Assembly (NCBI GenBank): GCA_946628865.1
Contig: CAMOXE010000158.1
Span: 1-7,678, forward strand
Direction of reading: 5' to 3'
DNA from: an uncultured Clostridia bacterium
Lineage (GTDB): Bacteria; Bacillota; Clostridia; Christensenellales; Borkfalkiaceae
Length of the DNA: 7,678 nucleotides
The position numbers and the translations under genes are program-made. The notes under the pieces were generated by a model that saw only the letters and a list, made by a program, of their open reading frames with translations, made no database searches and was not told the DNA's origin. This document shows positions 1 through 5,035 of this stretch, in pieces; within the stretch, counting starts at the first letter, position 1, and each line of letters starts with the position of its first letter.

Positions 1-179
1 AATCCACTCGAAATTGCACCGCTTAAATGCTTTACACCTTAAATAAAGTATTTTGCGAGTATTTTTGGTGAGAGCGAGCGGAATAGAATACAAATTCATT
101 GCGCGAGAACTCGCCGGAAAAAATGCAAAAGACTTGTTTTAGGCAAGTTCGGATATGAATTGACTTGGCTAACCGCGTT
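1..179. other. Intergenic region downstream of rubrerythrin, no convincing gene
   Basis: This is the stretch left of the rubrerythrin stop. It is AT-rich, with a GC-richer core around 70-117. The visible structure is a direct repeat AGTATTTT at 47-54 and 58-65 (11-bp period) and a dyad GCGAG-AA-CTCGC at 103-114. The short inverted repeats near 132-167 are described in the terminator entry. On the minus strand a frame opens at an ATG at 99 and stays open to the window edge (33 codons), but it has no clear ribosome binding site and no recognisable motif. I do not call it a gene. Confidence 0.5.
127..148 (-). terminator. Weak candidate terminator of the rubrerythrin gene
   Basis: Read on the minus strand, ACTTG (148-144) and CAAGT (136-132) can form a 5-bp stem with a 7-nt loop, followed after one C by UUUU (130-127). 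It lies about 30 bp past the rubrerythrin stop codon, where a terminator would be expected. The stem is short and AT-rich, so it would be weak. The same ACTTG could instead pair with a second CAAGT copy upstream (167-163). Confidence 0.3.
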
Positions 180-713
180 TTAATAGTTTTCCTTTCTTAC
201 TTCAAAATACGCCTGCGGATGATTGCATACAGGACATACTTCGGGTGCCGCTTTCCCTATTACCAAATGCCCGCAATTCCTGCATTCCCACATCTTTTCT
301 TCGGATTTCGCAAATACCGCTTGCATTTCTATATTGTTAAGCAACGCCCTGTATCTCTCTTCGTGAGCCTTTTCAATCTTTCCTACCGCGAGGAATTTAT
401 CCGCTAAATCGTCAAAGCCTTCTTCCTTCGCCTCTTTCGCAAACCGCTCGTACATATCCGTCCACTCGAAGTTCTCGCCCGCAGCAGCCGCCGCCAGATT
501 GTCGGTGGTCTTGCCGAGTTCGCCGAGCGCTTTAAACCACATTTTCGCGTGTTCTTTCTCATTATCCGCGGTCTTTAAAAAGATCTCCGCAATCTGCTCG
601 TAGCCCTCTTTTTTCGCTACGCTCGCAAAGTAAGTATACTTGTTTCTCGCCTGGCTTTCTCCGGCAAACGCCGCGCGAAGATTAGCCTCAGTCTTAGTGC
701 CTTTAAGTTCCAT
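180..713 (-). CDS. rbr: Rubrerythrin
   Basis: This cytoplasmic non-heme iron protein reduces hydrogen peroxide to water in anaerobes, usually with electrons from rubredoxin. At 177 residues it is close to the classical rubrerythrin length. Residues 1-135 form the ferritin-like four-helix domain. The likely diiron ligands are E19, the pair E52/H55 (ExxH), E94 and E97, and a second ExxH pair E114/H117. The C-terminal rubredoxin-like domain carries C144-x2-C147 and C160-x2-C163 for one Fe(Cys)4 site. The ATG at 713 has a good AAGGAG site 7 nt upstream. The gene starts 22 bp after the cardiolipin synthase stop and I see no promoter of its own, so it is probably cotranscribed with that gene. A free rubredoxin that could serve as electron donor is encoded about 1.6 kb upstream on the same strand. 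All expected ligands are present and nothing suggests damage. Confidence 0.97.
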   Translation of the reverse strand: MELKGTKTEANLRAAFAGESQARNKYTYFASVAKKEGYEQIAEIFLKTADNEKEHAKMWFKALGELGKTTDNLAAAAAGENFEWTDMYERFAKEAKEEGFDDLADKFLAVGKIEKAHEERYRALLNNIEMQAVFAKSEEKMWECRNCGHLVIGKAAPEVCPVCNHPQAYFEVRKENY

Positions 714-735
714 TTTTTCTTCTCCTTTTTCGTTT

Positions 736-2265
736 TTACATTAACGGCGCGAACAGATTGAATACGCTTTTAATCAAACTTTCGTACCATTTAAGTTTTG
801 ATTGATTGTAGCCGACTTCTTCGCTTTCTTCGGAAAACAAAATTGAAAAGTCCGCGTATATGTCGTTTAAAGCCGAATTTTTATACATCCAGACCGCACA
901 CTCGAAGTGGTGGACGAACGAACGGAAGTCGAAGTTGACAGTTCCGACTACGCCTACGTCGCCGTCGGAGAGTATGGTTTTGGAATGAATAAAACCGTCT
1001 TTGAACTTATAGACCTTTACCCCCGAGGCTATAAGCCCCGGCAGGTTGCTCTTAGTCATTATATATATAATCTTTTTATCGGGTATTTCCGGGATTATAA
1101 GTCTTACATCCACTCCGCGCCGAGCCGCGCGCTTTAAAGCGTCCGTGATATTCGTATCCACTATAAAATACGGCGTCGCGATATACAGATAGTGTTTTGA
1201 TTGATTTATTATGTCGAGATAAACACTTTCGCTGATATGGTCGTAGGTAATGGGCGAGGGATCGTCGCCAAAAGGAAAGACGAATCCGTCGGATACGACC
1301 TCGTGTTCGGCGACGACGAACTCGCTTTCGACTAAGTCTTTAGCCGCAGTCATATTATACAACTGAATAAAAAGCCGAACCAAGGTATCCACCGCTTGTC
1401 CCGAGACCTTAACCGAATTATCCCGCCAAATGCCGTAAGGCTGAGCCTCGTTTATATATTCGTCGGCGATGTTTCCGCCGCTCACAAACCCGACTTTGCC
1501 GTCCACGACGGTAATTTTTCTATGGTCGCGATTGTTGTGAGATATGGAAACTACGGGGTAAAATTTATTGAATTTTACGGCGTGCAATCCGTAGTGTTGC
1601 AACTGCTTATCGAACTTGGGCGAAACTTTGGACATGCTGCCCACGTCGTCGTACATAAAGTATACTTGGACGTTGTCTTTGATTTTTTGTTGTAAAATCT
1701 CAAAAATTCCGTCCCACATTACTCCCTCTTGCACGATAAAGTATTCCATAAATATATACTTTTCGGCGCGGGAGAGTTCGGCTTTGAGATTTTCATAGAA
1801 TTTTTCGCCGGTGGGAAAATAAGTAACGCCGCTGTTTGAAAAAACGGGTAGTGAAGTCGCGCTCCTCAGATATTTTACCATACCGAGACCTTTTCCGCCG
1901 TCGGCTTCGAGGGCTTTTAAGACCTTTTCCTGATTGTAATAACCGTCGTGATTCTCGTCGAATATCCTGCGGAATTTCTTTTTCTGGCGTTTAGTGAGTT
2001 TTACGTTGCCGAAAGTAACGTAGACCATAAGCCCGACTACGGGCGCGAGCAAGAACAGGATCACCCACGGGATTTTATAGACCGCGGGTTGATTACGATT
2101 GACGATCGAGAGCAGCAGAATAATGCCCATGGCGGTGGTTATTATCTGCGCGATGAAAAAAGTCTTATTCACGAGATAAATTATCAGCCACGCCACAAGC
2201 GCTTGCAAAATTATACTGAGAGCGATTACCGCGAACCGCGATGCGTCTATACTTCTGTTTCTCAT
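736..2265 (-). CDS. cls: Cardiolipin synthase (phospholipase D superfamily)
   Basis: This membrane enzyme condenses two phosphatidylglycerol molecules into cardiolipin and glycerol. Numbering from the ATG at 2265 gives 509 residues, near the usual length of about 480-515. Hydrophobic segments lie at about 11-33, 36-55 and 64-84, the last within a PLDc_N-type region. Two PLD catalytic motifs (HxKx4D) follow: H248/K250/D255, then GGN at 263-265, and H427/K429/D434, then GTVNFDFRS. Start choice: the frame extends 20 codons upstream to a TTG at 2325, but that codon lies inside a terminator-shaped hairpin (2309-2334), and the added residues precede the first membrane segment without any recognisable feature. 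A TATAAT box (2287-2282) also lies between the two starts. Neither start has a good Shine-Dalgarno sequence, so translation may be weak or non-canonical. The preceding rubredoxin gene ends 77 bp upstream of the ATG. Rubrerythrin follows 22 bp downstream. Function is secure; the start is moderately so. Confidence 0.93.
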   Translation of the reverse strand: MRNRSIDASRFAVIALSIILQALVAWLIIYLVNKTFFIAQIITTAMGIILLLSIVNRNQPAVYKIPWVILFLLAPVVGLMVYVTFGNVKLTKRQKKKFRRIFDENHDGYYNQEKVLKALEADGGKGLGMVKYLRSATSLPVFSNSGVTYFPTGEKFYENLKAELSRAEKYIFMEYFIVQEGVMWDGIFEILQQKIKDNVQVYFMYDDVGSMSKVSPKFDKQLQHYGLHAVKFNKFYPVVSISHNNRDHRKITVVDGKVGFVSGGNIADEYINEAQPYGIWRDNSVKVSGQAVDTLVRLFIQLYNMTAAKDLVESEFVVAEHEVVSDGFVFPFGDDPSPITYDHISESVYLDIINQSKHYLYIATPYFIVDTNITDALKRAARRGVDVRLIIPEIPDKKIIYIMTKSNLPGLIASGVKVYKFKDGFIHSKTILSDGDVGVVGTVNFDFRSFVHHFECAVWMYKNSALNDIYADFSILFSEESEEVGYNQSKLKWYESLIKSVFNLFAPLM

Positions 2266-2281
2266 ATGATTATTTCGGTTA

Positions 2282-2287
2282 ATTATA
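2282..2287 (-). promoter_or_regulatory. Possible -10 box for cardiolipin synthase
   Basis: A perfect TATAAT on the minus strand lies 16 bp before the preferred ATG (2265) of cls and just after the hairpin at 2309-2334. No good -35 hexamer is seen 16-19 bp upstream; the best candidates are T-rich parts of the terminator tail. Transcription starting here would leave a leader of only about ten nucleotides. It may be a real weak promoter or chance in AT-rich DNA. Confidence 0.3.
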
Positions 2288-2304
2288 CCGGAAATCGTTC
2301 GGCT

Positions 2305-2334
2305 AAAACGGGGATATTCTTTCAAATATCCCCG
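2305..2334 (-). terminator. Rho-independent terminator after rubredoxin
   Basis: On the minus strand a perfect 10-bp stem (CGGGGATATT, 2334-2325, paired with 2318-2309) closes a 6-nt loop and is followed directly by UUUU (2308-2305). It begins 8 bp after the rubredoxin stop codon, the normal position for a terminator. The tail is short, so readthrough into cls is possible. The hairpin overlaps the TTG at 2325, which argues against that codon as the cls start. Confidence 0.7.
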
Positions 2335-2342
2335 AGTGCTTG

Positions 2343-2498
2343 TTATTCTTTATCGAAATCGGCTTTGCCTACGCCGCAAAGCGGACAAGTGAAATCTTCC
2401 GGAATATCTTCAAACTTCGTACCCGGAGCGATACCGTGCTCCTCGTCACCCGCCTCTTCGTCATAAACGTAACCGCAAACGCTGCAAACGTATTTCAT
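2343..2498 (-). CDS. rd: Rubredoxin
   Basis: This small cytoplasmic one-electron carrier has a single Fe(Cys)4 centre. It typically donates to rubrerythrin or other peroxide, superoxide and oxygen reductases in anaerobes. At 51 residues it has the typical size of the family. It begins MKYVCSVCGYVYDEEAGD and has the two CxxCG knuckles: C5-x2-C8-G and C38-x2-C41-G. The rest also fits classical rubredoxin: YVYDEEAGD after the first knuckle, GIAPGTKFEDIPEDFTCPLCG leading into the second, and a KADF ending. The ATG at 2498 is preceded by AGGAGG (2509-2504), 5 nt away. That site lies inside the end of the regulator gene, whose stop codon is only 2 bp before this ATG, so the two genes are almost certainly cotranscribed and probably translationally coupled. 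A terminator follows at once. Confidence 0.97.
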   Translation of the reverse strand: MKYVCSVCGYVYDEEAGDEEHGIAPGTKFEDIPEDFTCPLCGVGKADFDKE

Positions 2499-2500
2499 AA

Positions 2501-2872
2501 TTACCTCCTGTTTTTTGATAAATATTCTTTTATTACCTTAAATAAATCTTCGCTTATTATATGCTCAATCCGACAGGCGTTTTCCTCCGCCAAGCCCTCT
2601 TCCGCGCCGACGAGCATTAAGAGTTCGGTAATTGCGAGATGGCGTTCGTAGGTTGATGACGCGAGTTTTAAACCTTCGTCGGTTAAAGAGAGTTCGCCGC
2701 CCTTGTCGATAAAAATAAGCCCCGACGCGGAGAGTTTTTTGACCGCGTTTGAAACGCTCGGCCGCGAAAATCCGAGTTCAGCCGCTACGTCCACGGCTTT
2801 TACGCGCGCGCCGCGCTTATGCAGAAGATATATCGTCTCGAGATACATCTCTTTCGATTCAGGCGTATTCAT
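2501..2872 (-). CDS. Short DtxR-family metal-dependent transcriptional regulator, iron-type metal site
   Basis: This is a DNA-binding repressor expected to sense a divalent metal. It has 123 residues: an N-terminal winged helix-turn-helix (about 1-70, recognition region near FSRPSVSNAVKKL, 35-47) and the metal-binding dimerisation domain (about 71-120). The C-terminal SH3-like domain of full-length DtxR/IdeR is absent, as in MntR. Aligned by eye, the primary metal ligands are M9, C100, E103 and H104 (motif NACRIEH). That matches the DtxR Met/Cys/Glu/His set rather than the Asp/Glu set of MntR. H78 aligns with an ancillary ligand. I infer ferrous iron as the likely effector. The ATG at 2872 follows a GGGGGA site and a near-consensus promoter, with possible operator dyads overlapping it. 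The next gene, rubredoxin, is an iron protein whose ribosome binding site is the AGG AGG codons that end this gene. The family is secure; metal and regulon are inferred. Confidence 0.92.
   Translation of the reverse strand: MNTPESKEMYLETIYLLHKRGARVKAVDVAAELGFSRPSVSNAVKKLSASGLIFIDKGGELSLTDEGLKLASSTYERHLAITELLMLVGAEEGLAEENACRIEHIISEDLFKVIKEYLSKNRR
2504..2509 (-). promoter_or_regulatory. Rubredoxin ribosome binding site inside the regulator gene
   Basis: A perfect AGGAGG on the minus strand lies 5 nt before the rubredoxin ATG (2498). It is also the last two sense codons (Arg-Arg) of the upstream regulator, directly before its TAA stop. This settles the rubredoxin start and implies coupling of the two genes. 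Confidence 0.9.
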
Positions 2873-2891
2873 ACTATTTCCCCCTATTTAG

Positions 2892-2920
2892 ATTGTAACA
2901 AACCGCAGCGATTTTGTCAA
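2892..2920 (-). promoter_or_regulatory. Sigma-A type promoter of the regulator-rubredoxin unit
   Basis: On the minus strand, TTGACA (2920-2915) and TACAAT (2897-2892) are separated by 17 bp, giving 11 of 12 consensus positions. The predicted transcript start lies about 12-13 bp before the regulator ATG, next to its G-rich ribosome binding site. Such a strong basal promoter suits a gene pair controlled by repression. Confidence 0.85.
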
Positions 2921-2923
2921 CAA
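2893..2923. promoter_or_regulatory. Candidate operator: paired TTGT-ACAA dyads over -35 and -10
   Basis: Plus-strand TTGTAACAA (2893-2901) overlaps the -10 box and TTGTCAACAA (2914-2923) overlaps the -35 box. Their centres are about 21.5 bp apart, close to two helical turns, so two bound dimers would sit on the same face of the DNA. Autorepression by the adjacent DtxR-family protein is the simplest reading. Neither dyad matches the classical DtxR box, and promoter hexamers themselves contribute to the pattern. Confidence 0.35.
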
Positions 2924-2940
2924 TATAATAATCCATATTG
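2921..2940. repeat. Inverted repeat upstream of the regulator promoter
   Basis: CAATAT (2921-2926) and ATATTG (2935-2940) form a 6-bp inverted repeat with an 8-bp spacer. It lies 11 bp past the recG stop and abuts the -35 box of the next unit. It lacks a T-run on the minus strand, so it is a poor terminator. It could be an operator half or chance in AT-rich DNA. Confidence 0.3.
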
Positions 2941-2951
2941 CGCTAAAAATA

Positions 2952-4964
2952 TCAATTCAGCGTAATATCCTTTAATTTTTCGTATTTCTCGAGCGCTAAA
3001 GATTTAAGAGCGGAAACGTGCGCCGAGGAAGCGAAAGCCTCGTCGGAAAGTCTTTTAGCGAAAAATATCACCGACGGCGAAAAATTCAGATTTCCTATAT
3101 CGCTGAGGAATTTACCGCTTTGGCGAGTACCTAAAAAATCTCCGCCGCCGCGCATCTCGAAATCTTTTTCCGCGATGCGGAACCCGTCCTTATTTTTACA
3201 CAGCACGTCAAGCCTCTCGAGCGCTTTGCCGTCGGCTTTTGCCGTGTACAGAAAACAGTAACTTTTGTCGCCGCCTCTGCCGACCCTGCCCCTTAATTGA
3301 TGGAGTTGCGACAGCCCGAATCTCTCGGCGTTGTATATCACCATTATCGTCGCGTTGGGAACGTCTATTCCGACTTCGACGACGGTAGTGGACACCAAAA
3401 CGTCGAACTTTTTATCTTTAAAGTCCTGCATTACGCTTTGCTTTTCGGCGTCTTTCATCTTGCCGTGAAGAAGGGTAACTTTTAAAGGCGATAGCCTTGC
3501 CGAAAGATTTTCGTAAAGTTCGGTAACGCTCATCAGCGTTCCCTCTTCGTCCTCTTCGATCTTCGGACAAACGCAGAACGCCTGTCTGCCCTCTCTCGCC
3601 GTTTTCACGATAAAATCGAGCATTCCGTCGTACTTTTCGGGCGGGACTATAAACGTTCCGACGGTCTTACGCTCTTTGGGCTTGTCGGTTATCTCCGTAA
3701 TATCGAGGTCGCCGTAAAAAATAAGCGAAAGCGTGCGCGGAATAGGCGTAGCGCTCATTACCAGAACGTCGGGTATCATGCCCTTGGCGACTAAGGCGCT
3801 GCGTTGCCCGACGCCGAAACGGTGTTGCTCGTCGCAGACGCAGAGCGAGAGGTTATAAAACTCCACGTCGCCGCTTAAAACGGCGTGAGTGCCTATAACT
3901 ATGCGCGTCTCTCCGGTTTTAATCCGAGATTTTACCTCGCGCTTTTCCGCCGCCTTTAAACTGCCGCTCAAAAAGGCGACTTCGTATTCGGGGAACAATC
4001 TCTTGACTATATTATAATTTTGTTCGGCGAGAATTTCGGTGGGAGCGAGCATCGTCGCTTGGTATCCGCTCTTTACCGCTATATATATCGCGCAAAGCGC
4101 AACCGCCGTCTTGCCGCTGCCGACGTCGCCTTGCAAAAGTCTGTTCATGGATTTCGGCGACGACATGTCCGAAAATATCTCGTTCACGGCTTTTTTCTGA
4201 CCGTCCGTAAACTCAAACCCGAAACGCTCGGTAAAGCGTTTAAGAGAATTTGCGTCGCAGTCGTATTCGCTTATCCGAACCTGCTGTCTGTCACCTTTAA
4301 TGAATTTAAACGCGGATATAAGCAAGAAATATTCCTCGACGGCGACTCGTTCCGCCGCCGCTTTCAAAGAGGACGTATCTTTCGGACAATGCAACGTGCA
4401 ATACGCCTGTTTTACGGAAGAAAGCGCGTATTTCGTTCTGAGCGCTATCGGCACGGCGTCGGGAATCTCCGTTTTGCAAAGCGCCGCGGACACGGCGTCG
4501 CGCATGACCTTTTGCGTGAGCGAGCCTTTGAGCGAATATACCGGGACTATGCCTTTGAGCCTGACGTTGTTGTCGATAGGCTCGAACGACGGATTAGTTA
4601 CCGTAACGCCGTTAAAACCGCGCTTTACCCTGCCGTAGAAGAAATAGGCTACACCGACTTTCAGTTTCGACGCGACGTAAGGCTGATTAAACCATATCGC
4701 CGTAAACGAGAGCCTGCCTTGACCGACGACGGCGCGAACGCATTTTAATCGCCTTGCCGAAGTAAACGCCTGCGGCGGAGTCTCTATTACGCCGTAGGTT
4801 AAAACTATGTCGTTGTCGTAGCAATCTTCGAGAGAAACGGTCTTGGTAAGATCGAGATAATTCCGCGGGAAAAACCTTACGAGGTCCTGCGCGGTGAATA
4901 TGCCGAGTTTATTGAGATCCGCCTCTCGCTTTTCGCTTATGCCTTTAATTTCTCTCAGTTCCAT
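2952..4964 (-). CDS. recG: ATP-dependent DNA helicase RecG
   Basis: RecG is a superfamily 2 double-stranded DNA translocase that remodels stalled replication forks and branch-migrates Holliday junctions. The protein has 670 residues, slightly shorter than the B. subtilis and E. coli proteins (about 680-693). The N-terminal wedge/OB region occupies about 1-230. The helicase motifs follow: TDGQ near 253-256, Walker A GDVGSGKT (279-286), APTE (307-310), DEQH box (378-381), SATPIPRT (404-411), STTVVEVGIDVP (525-536) and QLRGRVGRG (556-564). The C-terminal TRG region has DFEMRGGGDFLGTRQSG (601-617), with Gly where many homologs have Pro in RGPG. The ATG at 4964 fits the usual RecG N-terminus (KGIS...LNKLGI...DLVRFFPR). 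It has no Shine-Dalgarno sequence: the upstream bases are CCTTTTGATAAA, preceded by a stable hairpin. It is the third gene after asp23-like and fakA, with a 71-bp gap. I see no strong terminator after it. Confidence 0.97.
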   Translation of the reverse strand: MELREIKGISEKREADLNKLGIFTAQDLVRFFPRNYLDLTKTVSLEDCYDNDIVLTYGVIETPPQAFTSARRLKCVRAVVGQGRLSFTAIWFNQPYVASKLKVGVAYFFYGRVKRGFNGVTVTNPSFEPIDNNVRLKGIVPVYSLKGSLTQKVMRDAVSAALCKTEIPDAVPIALRTKYALSSVKQAYCTLHCPKDTSSLKAAAERVAVEEYFLLISAFKFIKGDRQQVRISEYDCDANSLKRFTERFGFEFTDGQKKAVNEIFSDMSSPKSMNRLLQGDVGSGKTAVALCAIYIAVKSGYQATMLAPTEILAEQNYNIVKRLFPEYEVAFLSGSLKAAEKREVKSRIKTGETRIVIGTHAVLSGDVEFYNLSLCVCDEQHRFGVGQRSALVAKGMIPDVLVMSATPIPRTLSLIFYGDLDITEITDKPKERKTVGTFIVPPEKYDGMLDFIVKTAREGRQAFCVCPKIEEDEEGTLMSVTELYENLSARLSPLKVTLLHGKMKDAEKQSVMQDFKDKKFDVLVSTTVVEVGIDVPNATIMVIYNAERFGLSQLHQLRGRVGRGGDKSYCFLYTAKADGKALERLDVLCKNKDGFRIAEKDFEMRGGGDFLGTRQSGKFLSDIGNLNFSPSVIFFAKRLSDEAFASSAHVSALKSLALEKYEKLKDITLN

Positions 4965-4970
4965 TTTATC

Positions 4971-4999
4971 AAAAGGACCGACGCTGCTACGTCGGCCCT
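4971..4999 (-). terminator. Terminator-like hairpin between fakA and recG
   Basis: On the minus strand, GGGCCGACG (4998-4990) pairs with CGTCGGTCC (4983-4975), with one G-U pair, around a 6-nt loop. An A-U pair (4999/4974) closes the base and UUUU (4974-4971) follows. It lies 37 bp after the fakA stop and ends about ten bases before the recG ATG. It resembles an intrinsic terminator with a short U-tail. It may attenuate recG or end an RNA-processing product. It could also shape initiation at recG, which has no Shine-Dalgarno sequence. Confidence 0.6.
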
Positions 5000-5035
5000 G
5001 AATTCAGTCGAAAAAGTTCATAACGACCGTATCGT

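Noticed and set aside
1..99. Minus-strand frame starting MNLYSIPLALTKNTRK, open to the window edge
   Set aside because: Only 33 codons are visible, with no convincing ribosome binding site, promoter or motif. It cannot be judged without the sequence to the left.
1061..1075. AT-repeat palindrome inside cls
   Set aside because: It encodes the Ile-Ile-Tyr-Ile-Met stretch of cardiolipin synthase, which explains the sequence.
1948..2651. Plus-strand frames crossing cls, rubredoxin and the regulator
   Set aside because: They run antisense to three recognised proteins and have no ribosome binding site or recognisable motif.
4020..4748. Long open frame (242 codons) on the plus strand opposite recG
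   Set aside because: It lies wholly antisense to a well-conserved RecG, its translation is rich in Arg, Phe and Tyr as expected from a reversed codon pattern, and it has no recognisable domain.
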